A stretch of 64,000 nucleotides of DNA from Comamonas testosteroni (GTDB lineage: Bacteria; Pseudomonadota; Gammaproteobacteria; Burkholderiales; Burkholderiaceae_C): the NCBI GenBank assembly GCA_008727115.1, contig CP044131.1:3100001-3164000 (forward strand), in the 5' to 3' direction. Below the pieces are notes generated by a model. The model saw only the letters and a list, made by a program, of their open reading frames with translations, was not told the origin of the DNA and made no database searches. The translations under genes and the position numbers were made by a program. Positions 36,342 to 48,300 of the stretch are shown piece after piece (within the stretch, counting starts at the first letter, position 1; each line of letters starts with the position of its first letter).

Positions 36342-37294
36342 CTTACGATTCCACCGCCTCCTACCCGCGCGACCTGATTGGCTACGGTCGCAACACACCA
36401 CATCCGCAATGGCCCGGCAAAGCCCGCGTGGCTGTGCAGTTCGTGCTGAACTACGAAGAAGGCGGTGAGAACCACATCCTGCACGGTGACCCCGGCAGCG
36501 AGCAGTTTCTGTCGGAGATGTTCAATCCCGCCAGCTACCCTGCCCGCCACATGAGCATGGATGGCATCTATGAATACGGCTCGCGCGTGGGCGTGTGGCG
36601 CATTCTGAAAGAGTTTGAAAAGCGCGGCCTGCCGCTGACCGTGTTCGGCGTGGCCACGGCCTTGCAAAAGCACCGCGAGCTGGCCCAGGCCTTTGACGAG
36701 CTGGGCCACGAAGTGGCCTGCCATGGCCTGAAGTGGATTCACTACCAGAACGTGCCCGAAGAGATCGAGCGCGCCCACATGCAGCAATGCGTGGACATCT
36801 TCGAAGAACTGTACGGCCACGATGGCGACCACGGTCTGGGCTGGTACACCGGCCGCGACAGCCCCAACAGTCACCGCCTGGTGGCCGATACCGGCCGTTT
36901 CACCTACGACAGCGACTACTACGGCGACGACCTGCCCTTCTGGATGAAGGTCGCCAAGACCGACGGCAGCACCCACAACCAGCTGATCGTGCCCTACACG
37001 CTGGACTGCAACGACATGCGCTTTGCCCTGCCCCAGGGTTACTCGTATGCCGATCCGTTCTTCCAGTACCTGAAGGACACCTTCGATGTCCTGTATGCCG
37101 AAGGCGATGCCAACGGCGACGACGCCCCCAAGATGATGAGCATCGGCATGCACTGCCGACTGCTGGGCCGCCCCGGCCGAATTACAGCGCTGCAGCGCTT
37201 CCTCGACCACATCCAGAAGCACGACAACGTGTGGGTGTGCCGCCGTATCGATTTGGCTCGCCACTGGGCCAAGCGTTTCCCCTGCAAGGATTGA
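36338..37294 (+). CDS. puuE: Allantoinase, polysaccharide-deacetylase-like (PuuE)
   Basis: A 318-residue member of the NodB/polysaccharide-deacetylase fold that opens the allantoin ring to allantoate without the usual amidohydrolase metal site. Seen: YPRDLIGYGRNTPHPQWPGKARVAVQFVLNYEEGGE, the PGSEQFLSE motif, TVFGVATAL, ELGHEVACHGLKWIHY and WYTGRDSPNSHRLV. All are characteristic of PuuE. It is translationally coupled to gntR (ATGA overlap) and followed after 7 bp by the OHCU decarboxylase fusion. Confidence 0.95.
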   Translation: MTYDSTASYPRDLIGYGRNTPHPQWPGKARVAVQFVLNYEEGGENHILHGDPGSEQFLSEMFNPASYPARHMSMDGIYEYGSRVGVWRILKEFEKRGLPLTVFGVATALQKHRELAQAFDELGHEVACHGLKWIHYQNVPEEIERAHMQQCVDIFEELYGHDGDHGLGWYTGRDSPNSHRLVADTGRFTYDSDYYGDDLPFWMKVAKTDGSTHNQLIVPYTLDCNDMRFALPQGYSYADPFFQYLKDTFDVLYAEGDANGDDAPKMMSIGMHCRLLGRPGRITALQRFLDHIQKHDNVWVCRRIDLARHWAKRFPCKD

Positions 37295-37301
37295 TTGCGT
37301 C

Positions 37302-39089
37302 ATGGCTTTGACCCTGGAACAACTGAATGCCGCCGATGCGGCTACCGCTACCGACCTGCTCGATGGCCTGTACGAGCACTCGCCCTGGATTGCCGCCAAG
37401 GCGCTGGAGCAGCGCCCCTTCAAGTCCATGGCGCACATCAAGCACGCCATGGCCAAGGTATTGGCCGAGTCCAGCGAGCAAGCCCAGCTCGACCTGATCC
37501 GCGCTCACCCGGAGCTGGCCGGCAAGCAGATGGAGACCAACACGCTCACGGCCGAATCGACCAATGAGCAAAAGAAGGCGGGCCTCACCAACTGCACGCC
37601 CGAAGAGCTGGAGCACATCCGCAAGCTCAATGCCGAGTACGGTGCACGCTTTGGCTTCCCCTTCATCCTGGCCGTGCGCGGCGCTCGCGGTCTGGGTCTG
37701 AACAAGGCGGAAATCATCGCGACTTTCGAGCGCCGCATGTTCAACCACCCTGCCTACGAGCAGGCTGAAGCGCTGCGCAACATCCACCGCATCGCCGAAA
37801 TTCGTCTGAACGACAAGTTCGGCTACGAGCCCGTGGAAGGCAACGAAGTCTGGGACTGGCAAGAGCGCCTGTCCACCAACAGCGACCCCGGCTACGCCGA
37901 AAAGGGCCAGCTGACCGTTACTTACCTGACCGACGCCCACCGTGCCTGCGCCCAGCGCATCAGCCACTGGATGCGTGAAATCGGCTTCGACGAAGTCGAG
38001 ATCGACGCCGTCGGCAACGTGGTTGGCCGCTACAAGGCTGCCCCGGAATACGAAGCCAAGGGCGCCAAGACGCTGCTGACCGGCAGCCACTACGACACCG
38101 TGCGCAATGGCGGAAAGTACGACGGCCGCCTGGGCATCTTCGTGCCTATGGCCTGCGTCAAGCAACTGGCCCAGCAAGGCAAGCGCCTGCCCTTCAACAT
38201 TGAAGTCGTGGGCTTCTCTGAAGAAGAAGGCCAGCGCTACAAGGCCACCTTCCTGGGCTCTGGCGCTCTGGTGGGCGACTTCAAGAACGAATGGCTGGAG
38301 CAAAAGGACGCCGACGGCATCACGCTGCGCGAAGCCATGACCCACGCCGGTCTGTGCATTGACGACATCCCCAAGCTGCAGCGCGATCCCGCCAAGTACC
38401 TGGGCTTTGTCGAAGTGCACATCGAGCAAGGTCCCGTGCTCAACGAGCTGGACATCCCTCTGGGCATCGTCACCTCCATCAACGGCAGCGCCCGCTACGT
38501 CTGCGAATTCATCGGCATGGCCAGCCACGCAGGCACCACCCCCATGAACCGCCGCCGTGACGCCGCCGCTGGCGTGGCCGAGCTGTCGCTGTACATCGAA
38601 AAGCGCGCTGGCCAGGATGGCGACAGCGTGGCCACCATCGGTCAGCTGAACGTGCCCTCGGGCTCGGTCAACGTAGTGCCCGGCCGCTGCCAGTTTTCGC
38701 TGGATCTGCGTGCCCCCACCAACGAGCAGCGCGACGCCATGATCGACGACATCATGGCCGAGATGGCTTCGATTGCCGAGCGCCGCGGCCTGCGCTACAC
38801 GACCGAGCTGTCCATGAAGGCATCGGCCGCGCCTAGCGCCCCCGAATGGCAAAAGCGCTGGGAAAACGCCGTTCATGATCTGGGCGTGCCCCTGTTCCGC
38901 ATGCCCAGCGGCGCTGGCCACGACGCCATGAAGCTGCATGAAATCATGCCCCAGGCCATGTTGTTCGTGCGCGGCATGAACGCCGGCATCAGCCACAACC
39001 CGCTGGAAAACTCCACCTCCGACGACATGCAACTGTCCGTGGACGCCTTCGCTCACCTCCTCCAACAACTGGCTCAAGAAAAGCAATGA
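37302..39089 (+). CDS. Fused OHCU decarboxylase / allantoate amidohydrolase
   Basis: A 595-residue two-domain enzyme. Residues about 1-165 form a UraD-type 2-oxo-4-hydroxy-4-carboxy-5-ureidoimidazoline decarboxylase (catalytic His in IRAHPELAGK, then FGFPFILAVRG). Residues about 180-595 form an M20/hydantoinase-carbamoylase domain that hydrolyses allantoate: metal motifs GSHYDTVRNGGKYDGRLG, FSEEEGQRY, VEVHIEQGPVL, and the C-terminal GAGHDAM and GISHNPLE. One polypeptide thus catalyses two steps that flank PuuE in the pathway. The stop overlaps the next start by 4 bp. Confidence 0.93.
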   Translation: MALTLEQLNAADAATATDLLDGLYEHSPWIAAKALEQRPFKSMAHIKHAMAKVLAESSEQAQLDLIRAHPELAGKQMETNTLTAESTNEQKKAGLTNCTPEELEHIRKLNAEYGARFGFPFILAVRGARGLGLNKAEIIATFERRMFNHPAYEQAEALRNIHRIAEIRLNDKFGYEPVEGNEVWDWQERLSTNSDPGYAEKGQLTVTYLTDAHRACAQRISHWMREIGFDEVEIDAVGNVVGRYKAAPEYEAKGAKTLLTGSHYDTVRNGGKYDGRLGIFVPMACVKQLAQQGKRLPFNIEVVGFSEEEGQRYKATFLGSGALVGDFKNEWLEQKDADGITLREAMTHAGLCIDDIPKLQRDPAKYLGFVEVHIEQGPVLNELDIPLGIVTSINGSARYVCEFIGMASHAGTTPMNRRRDAAAGVAELSLYIEKRAGQDGDSVATIGQLNVPSGSVNVVPGRCQFSLDLRAPTNEQRDAMIDDIMAEMASIAERRGLRYTTELSMKASAAPSAPEWQKRWENAVHDLGVPLFRMPSGAGHDAMKLHEIMPQAMLFVRGMNAGISHNPLENSTSDDMQLSVDAFAHLLQQLAQEKQ

Positions 39090-40363
39090 CCGACATGAAC
39101 CAAGACAAGCAAGCCACCTACGCCGCCATCGATGCATGGATCGACCAGCACTTCGACGAAGAAGTGAAGTTCCTGCAAGCCATGGTGCAAGTGCCCACAG
39201 ACACGCCTCCCGGCAACAACGCGCCCCACGCAGAGCGCACCGCCGAGCTGATCAAGGGCTTTGGCTTTGACGCTGAAAAGCACGTGGTGCCCGAAGCCGA
39301 TGTGAAGGCCTACGGCATGGAGTCGATCACCAACCTGATCGTGCGCCGCCAGTACGGCGACGGCGGCAAGACCATCGCCCTGAACGCCCACGGCGACGTG
39401 GTGCCCCCAGGTGAAGGCTGGACCAAGGACCCCTATGGCGCCGAGATCGAAGACGGCAAGCTGTATGGCCGCGCCGCTGCCGTGAGCAAGAGCGACTTCG
39501 CCTCGTTCACCTTTGCCGTGCGTGCACTGGAAGCCGTGGCCAAGCCAGCTAAGGGCGCGGTGGAGCTGCACTACACCTACGACGAAGAGTTCGGCGGCAT
39601 CATGGGCCCCGGCTGGTTGCTGGAAAAGGGTCTGACCAAGCCTGACCTGATGATTGCTGCTGGCTTCAGCTACGAAGTCGTGACCGCTCACAACGGCTGC
39701 CTGCAGATGGAAATCACTGTGCAGGGCAAGATGGCTCACGCCGCCGTGCCTCACACCGGTGTGGACGCAATGCAAGCTACCGCTGTGCTGCTCACGGCTC
39801 TGTACGGCGAAAACGTCAAGTACAAGCAAATCACGTCGCAAGTGCCCGGCATCAAGCACCCCTACCTGAACGTCGGCCGCATCGACGGCGGCACCAACAC
39901 CAATGTGGTGCCCGGCAAGGTGATGCTCAAGATCGACCGCCGCATGATTCCTGAAGAGAATCCCGCCGAAGTGGAAGCCAGCATCCGTGCTGTCATCGCC
40001 AAGGCCATAGCAGACTTCAACACGCAAGGCGGCTACACCGGTGAAGACGCCGTGCGCGTGGACATCAAGCGCCTGCTGCTGGCCAACGCGATGACGCCTC
40101 TGGACGGCAACAAGCCTCTGGTGGACGCCATTCAAAAGCACGGCGAAGCCGTCTTCGGCGAAGTGCCTCCTGCCGTGGGTACGCCTCTGTACACCGACGT
40201 GCGTCTGTACGTCGAGCGCGGCATCCCCGGCGTGATCTACGGCGCCGGCCCCCGCACCGTGCTGGAATCGCACGCCAAGCGCTCCGACGAGCGCCTGGTG
40301 CTGGAAGACCTGCGCCGCGCAACCAAGGTGGTTGCCCGCTCGCTGGTGGACCTGACCGCCTGA
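39086..40363 (+). CDS. M20-family metallohydrolase of the ureide operon
   Basis: A 425-residue ArgE/DapE-type M20 enzyme. Metal-binding motifs are LNAHGDVVPPGEGW, GRAAAVSKSDFASF, YDEEFGGIMG and the C-terminal ESHAKRSDERL; the dimerisation (lid) domain starts near residue 205 (CLQMEITVQGKMAHAAVPHTG). Coupling to the fusion gene (ATGA overlap) makes a ureide or carbamoyl substrate likely. No AllA-type ureidoglycolate lyase is seen here, so this protein is a candidate for the ureidoglycolate or related step; that is inference. Confidence 0.85.
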   Translation: MTDMNQDKQATYAAIDAWIDQHFDEEVKFLQAMVQVPTDTPPGNNAPHAERTAELIKGFGFDAEKHVVPEADVKAYGMESITNLIVRRQYGDGGKTIALNAHGDVVPPGEGWTKDPYGAEIEDGKLYGRAAAVSKSDFASFTFAVRALEAVAKPAKGAVELHYTYDEEFGGIMGPGWLLEKGLTKPDLMIAAGFSYEVVTAHNGCLQMEITVQGKMAHAAVPHTGVDAMQATAVLLTALYGENVKYKQITSQVPGIKHPYLNVGRIDGGTNTNVVPGKVMLKIDRRMIPEENPAEVEASIRAVIAKAIADFNTQGGYTGEDAVRVDIKRLLLANAMTPLDGNKPLVDAIQKHGEAVFGEVPPAVGTPLYTDVRLYVERGIPGVIYGAGPRTVLESHAKRSDERLVLEDLRRATKVVARSLVDLTA

Positions 40364-40415
40364 AGCCTGCATAAACTCACGCTGCCCGATCAAGCCCCTG
40401 GCTGATCAGGCCCCC

Positions 40416-40447
40416 AAGAGCCCGGAGCAATCCCGGCTCTTTTTTTA
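40416..40447 (+). terminator. Intrinsic terminator of the gntR-puuE operon
   Basis: AAGAGCC and GGCTCTT arms (40416-40422 and 40435-40441), with inner GGA/TCC pairing, are followed by a run of T. Confidence 0.8.
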
Positions 40448-40783
40448 TGCCCTGCTGCATCCCAGGCAGTGCAGATCAAGACCCGGCCAAGCACCGACAT
40501 GCAAGCGCCAAACCAGTTCAGGCACGCCTTTTGCATTGCAGTCATGCATCAGCCCCTGCAAGGCAGGCCCAGAGACTCCAATGCACGCTTTTGCACATTC
40601 GTGCACCAATAAAGAGCTTTTCGCATTTTTTATAGGAGCAGCCATCAGCAATCCAGCCCCGACGCTCTCAAGAGCGCTGCAACTTTCACCCAGGAAAAGT
40701 TTGAACAGCCATGACTCGCGTGAACATAACTTGAAGCGACCGACAGCGAATCAGCCTGATCAAGCATTAATGCTTCTTTTTTA
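40442..40783. other. Intergenic stretch without a supported gene
   Basis: Short open frames are present but have no ribosome-binding site or recognisable features. The A/T content rises toward the right. Together with the repeat at 40784-40863, this makes a 700-bp gene-free gap before the purine permease. Confidence 0.6.
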
Positions 40784-40863
40784 ATAGCTTGTAACGCTTA
40801 TCAGCAATTGATTTAAATATTAAATCTTATCGAATTCATTGATTAACAAGCGCTGAAAGCTAT
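40784..40863. repeat. ~80-bp AGCTAT-bounded intergenic repeat, copy 4
   Basis: Terminal inverted 7-mers ATAGCTT and AAGCTAT (40784-40790 and 40857-40863) enclose an A/T-rich core with CGCTTAT and AAGCGCT. The size matches copy 1. Confidence 0.45.
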
Positions 40864-40984
40864 CTTTTAAGTAGCAATCAATGCTGTCGCGAGAGAAGTC
40901 ATGCAAAAAGCGCATAACCTCAAAATCTAAAGCAGCTTGATGCTTTTTAAGCAGGGTTTACCGGGAGATATGGCGCATTTTGAG

Positions 40985-41005
40985 CTGTATACACTTTTTG
41001 TATGG
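40985..41005 (+). promoter_or_regulatory. Candidate purine-regulon operator upstream of the NCS2 permease
   Basis: CTGTATACACTTT matches the right part of the puuD and uraH sites, and a second GTATGG half-site follows. It lies about 80 bp upstream of the permease start. Confidence 0.5.
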
Positions 41006-41071
41006 ATTGCATGAGCAGCCGTCGCTGCTCGGCAACCCGAGACCAAATATGAAGTGAGGAGACTGATTTCT

Positions 41072-42559
41072 ATGACTACCCAAGTGCATCCAGTGGATGA
41101 AGTCTTGCCGTTTGGCAAGCTGACCGCATTGGGCCTGCAGCACGTGCTCGTCATGTACGCAGGTGCCGTGGCCGTTCCCCTGATCGTGGGCCGCGCCCTG
41201 AACCTTCCCCCAGAGCAGGTCGCGCATCTGATCTCCGCTGACCTGTTCGTCTGCGGTCTGGTCACCCTGATTCAGGCACTGGGCGCCACCCAGTGGTTTG
41301 GCATCAAGCTGCCCGTGATGATGGGCGTGACCTTTGCCAGCGTGGCTCCCATGGTGGCCATTGCCCAGTCCACCGGCGGCCATGCAGGCGCGGGCCTGAT
41401 CTTTGGAGCGGTGATCGGCGCAGGGGTGATCTCCATCCTCATTGCGCCGCTGATCAGCCGCATGCTGCGCTTTTTCCCGCCGGTGGTGACCGGCACCATC
41501 ATTGCCGTCATCGGCATCAGCCTGATGCGCGTAGGCATCAACTGGATCTTTGGCAACCCCGTGGGCCCCACGGCTCCTTCCGTGCCCAACCCTGAGCACC
41601 TGAAGTGGCTGGCCGAAGCACAGGCCATGGCCGGTGCCCCAGGCTCCGCGCTGCCAGCCATTCCCAAGGGCTTCTCGGTGCTGCCCACCATGCCCAACCC
41701 CAAGTACGCAGACCTGCAAGGCGCCGCCGTCTCGGGTGTCGTGCTGCTGTCCATCTTGCTGATCGCACGCTTTGCCAAAGGTTTCCTGGCCAATATCTCG
41801 GTGCTGATGGGTATCTTGATCGGCGGCGTCATCTCCGTCGCCCTGGGCTTGATGAACTTTGAAAAAGTCACCAAGGCCGAGTGGTTCACCCTGGTGCTGC
41901 CCTTTGACATTGCCTACCCCGTATTCGATCCGATTCTGATTCTGACCATGAGCCTGGTGATGGTCGTGGTGATGATCGAATCGACCGGCATGTTTCTGGC
42001 CCTGGGCGATATGACCAAGCGCGAGATCTCCCAGGACGAGCTGACACGAGGTCTGCGCACCGATGGTCTGGGCACGCTGATCGGCGGCATCTTCAACACC
42101 TTCCCCTACACCAGCTTCTCGCAGAACGTGGGTCTGGTCGCCGTCACCGGCGTCATGAGTCGCTGGGTTTGCGTGGCCGGTGGTGCCATCCTCATCATCC
42201 TGGGCGTGCTGCCCAAGATGGGCGCTCTGATCGAGTCCCTGCCCACCGTGGTGCTGGGCGGCGCAGGCCTGGTCATGTTCGGCATGGTGGCTTCGACCGG
42301 CATCCGCATTCTGGCCAACGTGGATTTCCGCAACAACAAGCACAACGCCATGATCGTGGCAGTGTCTATCGGCGTGGGAATGATTCCTTTGGTTGCACCT
42401 AATTTCCGTCAGTGGATGCCCCATTCCATCCATCCACTGATTGAATCCGGTATCCTGCTGTCCTCGATTACCGCCGTGGTACTGAATCTTTTCTTTAACG
42501 GAGCCGCCAAAGACAACAGTGCTGCCATCCATGCAGCACGTGAGGCAGACGCCCACTAA
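41072..42559 (+). CDS. NCS2-family xanthine/urate permease
   Basis: A 495-residue nucleobase:cation symporter with about 14 membrane segments. The TM1 motif LGLQHVLVMYAGAVAVPLIVG, the TM8 glutamate in VVMIESTGMFLALGDM and the TM10 signature FSQNVGLVAVTGVMSR place it in the xanthine/urate (XanQ/UacT-like) subgroup. It imports purines for the catabolic genes around it. The ATG at 41072 has GAGGAG 10 bp upstream. Substrate choice between xanthine and urate is not resolved. Confidence 0.92.
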   Translation: MTTQVHPVDEVLPFGKLTALGLQHVLVMYAGAVAVPLIVGRALNLPPEQVAHLISADLFVCGLVTLIQALGATQWFGIKLPVMMGVTFASVAPMVAIAQSTGGHAGAGLIFGAVIGAGVISILIAPLISRMLRFFPPVVTGTIIAVIGISLMRVGINWIFGNPVGPTAPSVPNPEHLKWLAEAQAMAGAPGSALPAIPKGFSVLPTMPNPKYADLQGAAVSGVVLLSILLIARFAKGFLANISVLMGILIGGVISVALGLMNFEKVTKAEWFTLVLPFDIAYPVFDPILILTMSLVMVVVMIESTGMFLALGDMTKREISQDELTRGLRTDGLGTLIGGIFNTFPYTSFSQNVGLVAVTGVMSRWVCVAGGAILIILGVLPKMGALIESLPTVVLGGAGLVMFGMVASTGIRILANVDFRNNKHNAMIVAVSIGVGMIPLVAPNFRQWMPHSIHPLIESGILLSSITAVVLNLFFNGAAKDNSAAIHAAREADAH

Positions 42560-42604
42560 TCGTTCTGCCTTTTCAGCGACTGCTGGCCTACCCGCCAGCC
42601 CAAG

Positions 42605-42642
42605 CCCCCTGCCGCCTTTCAGAGTGTCAGGGGGTTTGTTGT
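42605..42642 (+). terminator. Terminator after the purine permease
   Basis: CCCCCTG and CAGGGGG arms (42605-42611 and 42628-42634) are followed by TTTGTTGT. The loop is long (16 nt). Confidence 0.55.
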
Positions 42643-42730
42643 CGATGCAGTTGAAGCAAAACAGACCTGACCTCAAAAGCCTCTCACCATCCGGTAAGCT
42701 TCGAGAGCAACTTGCTGATAAAAATTTCGT

Positions 42731-45028
<2,298 letters not shown>

Positions 45029-45060
45029 TCAATCTCACTTTCTCAGGCCCCTGGCCTTCA

Positions 45061-45094
45061 CAACAAAAAACGCCCCTAGGGGCGTTTTTTGTTG
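45061..45094. terminator. Strong intrinsic terminator after maeB
   Basis: AACAAAAAACGCCCC pairs with GGGGCGTTTTTTGTT with a central TA. The symmetric tails allow function on both strands. Confidence 0.9.
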
Positions 45095-45149
45095 TTGCTA
45101 TTCGTCACTAAATATCAAGCTTTCATTCATTTTTTGACGGAATACCCAA

Positions 45150-45292
45150 GGAAATCGTCGCTTTTAAACCACCAAAATGCAACAAAGTGTCAAGTGATCG
45201 TCGACCAGCATCTAAATGAAATTTGGCACTTAGAATTGCCCATATATAGAAAAACACAATTTCCTTCTATTAGCAATAGGAAATTGTCGCTT
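45150..45292. promoter_or_regulatory. Repeat-rich leader region of the giant adhesin gene
   Basis: A perfect inverted repeat ACAATTTCCT...AGGAAATTGT (45256-45265 and 45278-45287) encloses a smaller CTATT/AATAG dyad. A 14-bp direct repeat (GGAAATYGTCGCTT at 45150 and 45279) overlaps it. The region is much richer in A/T than the surrounding genes. Operator or leader hairpin are both possible. Confidence 0.5.
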
Positions 45293-45382
45293 AGTGTAAG
45301 TATTCACTACAGAAAAAATCCTCATGAAATGAGAGTTTTTTCCTACAGAAGCTGAAAAACGCTTGAATTGCAAAGGGAAACC

Positions 45383-48300
45383 ATGGCACAAAAACGCAAA
45401 CCATCTCGCTCCTCCAGCCGTCTTCTTGCTCTGGAGCCACGCCTGCTGTTTGATGGTGCGGCTATGGTTGCTGCCCAGGATGCAATGCAGCCTGAAAGCG
45501 AGCATTTAGAAGCTCCCCCTGAAGTACAAGGAGCTGATGAGGCTAGTAGCTCACCCTCTTCTGAGGCGTTTGGTAACGCCGCTTTATTTCGACAAGCACT
45601 CTTCAGCGCTGCAGACGACACTAACTCTGCTCCCTCAATCAGCAACTCAACTCCTCCATTAGAAGTTGCCGAACACAGCGTCCTAAATAACCCCGGCGCA
45701 GACTCCGTAACACTTTCGGGCGTCACCGTCAAAGGGTCTGGCCAGATCACCGTCACCGTCTCTCTGGATGACCCCAGCTTGGGCACACTGAATGGCTCTC
45801 CTCATGTCAGTTTCACAGGCACCGCAGCAGAGGCAAATGAATGGCTGAGAAATCTGACATTCAAGTCCACACAAGATCATGAGATCGGCAAAGAGTCCAA
45901 GCATGCCGTCATCACGGTGTCTGCTCAAGCCAACGGGCATTCATCCAGTACCACGCTGCGAGTGGACATCAATCCAACCAATTCACCAGTCGAGTTTCAG
46001 GATGAGCAGGGCAACGTCATCGACTCCACTGAAACCAGCGTTGTAGAGGGCTCGGTTACTACACTGAATGGATCTTTGCTGAATCCAGTGGACCGCGAAG
46101 TCACTGCTGGTACCCAGTCTCCCGATCAAATCATCTATCAGATAGAAACAGAGAGCCAGTACGGCTACCTCATTCTGACCGCTACCGCTGACGCCGATAG
46201 CGGCAAGCGCCTGGGCGCAGGCTCGATCTTCACGCACCAGGATGTACTGGACGGCAAAGTCAAATACGTGCACACCGCCAAGGGCACAGATCAAAACTTA
46301 GCAGATAGCTTCACCCTACTCGCCAACGACGGAGCCACGCCTCAGACCAAGTCGGCCTCGCTGACCGTCGCGCTGGACATCATTCCAGTCAATCAGGAAG
46401 TCATCATTACCGGCCTGGACGCCGTAGCCTGGGAAGGCCAGCCCTGGAATGCCCAGAATGTACCCTCCATCGGCAGCAGTATCACCGCCACCAATGGCGG
46501 CGATCCGAACGACCCGCTGTTCATCATCATCGATTCACTGCCCGCCAAAGGCGACCTGTACTTTGACGGCACGCTGGTCGTGGCTGGCCAGCGCATCGCC
46601 TACGCAGACCGCGACAAACTGACCTATCAGGCCGAAGCGGGCGAACCCGACACAACAAACGTTACCTTCAATATCACCATCGAAGACTCTGGCGGCGGCA
46701 CCGACAGGCCTGACAGGCAGAGCGGCGTAGTCAACATCCAAGTTCGCGCCATCAATGATGACCCAGCCGTAGACATCAATGCAGGCGCCCAGGCTTCGGG
46801 CGCTCCTTCCGTCGTGGACGGCGCAGGTCAGACCGATGGCAACTACACCCTGACGTTGAGGCCCGGCCAACTGAGCTTTCGCGACGACGACACCGCCCCC
46901 GAGCTGATCACCTACATCGTCACCGAGCTTCCGCAGAATGGCGTTCTGGTCTTGACGGTAGGCGGCGAGCGTGTGCGCCTGGCAGCAGGTGCGACCTTCA
47001 CCCAGGCCGACATCAATGCCGGCCGAGTGCAGTTCATCCAGACCTCCGCCGCGAATGACGCCACGCCGGCAGACTGGACGGATTCCTTCAAATTCAACGT
47101 GGTGGACAACACGCTCTCGGTCTTCTGGGATGAAAGCGGCAATCCTTACACCCGTCCCGGCGGCAGCTACGGCAGCACCGGTCCCGATGCCCCCCTGACC
47201 CAGCATGTCTTTCACATCGGCCTGAATACGGACAAAGGTCAAGGCGACGACTCCGACGCTATCGACGGCGTGATTCCGAACTTCGACAAAAATGTCGACC
47301 ACAGCGGCATCAGCCCTGACCCCACAGCATCCAACAAGGGCGATCCGGTAAACGAAGGCGGCACCGTCACTATCGGCAAAGAAACCCTCTCACATACCGC
47401 CACCATCACACTTCCCGGCGGCAGCACGTTCCCCGTTCCGCCCAAAGACATCGTCTACACCATCCTGGGCTTTGGCTTTGATTCGGGCGACGCTGCCGCC
47501 GACCAGGCCATGCGCGAACAGTGGGGCAATGGCTGGAACGGCTTGATCTATCGCGACGGCGTGGCCCTGGGCCAGTACGACACCTTTACCCAAGCCGACA
47601 TTGATGCTGGACTGATCACGTTTGCTCACGACGGCTCGGAAAACTTCCTGGCCCGCCTGAACCTGCAGGTTTCCGCCCCCGGCTATGGCACCGGCCAGTT
47701 CCAAGCGGATGCCTTCACCTACGACATCCACATCACCCCGACCAATAATGCGCCCGACATCGACGGCAGCAAGCATGTGGTGATTAAGGAAGGCACGCAG
47801 GATAAAGTCATCGATCTGGACACCCTGACCTTCTCGGACAAGGATGACGCCAACAGCGGCACCCAATTCGAAGGCGGCGCCTTCGATGGCTCGCTGGCCC
47901 CCAATGCCGCCGACAAGAACATGGCTGTCAACCACGATGGCGATCACCCCTTGGTCTATGTGATTACCAGCCTGCCCGATCATGGAAAACTGACCTACAC
48001 CGACAAGAACGGCATCACCCGTGACGTCACGTTAGACGACCTGAACACCACGCGCTTTGAAGCGCATGCCGACGGCAGCAGCGGCCTGAAGTACAGCCAC
48101 GACGGCAAGGAAAGCGCCGTCGACTCGTTCAAGATCCAGGCCATCGACAATCGCGGCGCGAAAAGCGGCGAAGCCACAGTGAGCATCGACATCGTGGGCG
48201 TGAACGACGGCCCGCAAATTCCCGCGCCCGGCCTGCCCGGCTCGGGCGGCACCGCCGACTACGACAATGGCGACAACCAAGCCAGCATGGCCCCTGGCGA

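Noticed and set aside
40536..40784. Short open frames in the gap before the purine permease
   Set aside because: They have no ribosome-binding site, no coherent composition or motif, and overlap repeat-like sequence.
45368..45382. TTG start 15 bp upstream for the adhesin
   Set aside because: The ATG at 45383 has AAAGGG at proper spacing; the TTG has no ribosome-binding site.
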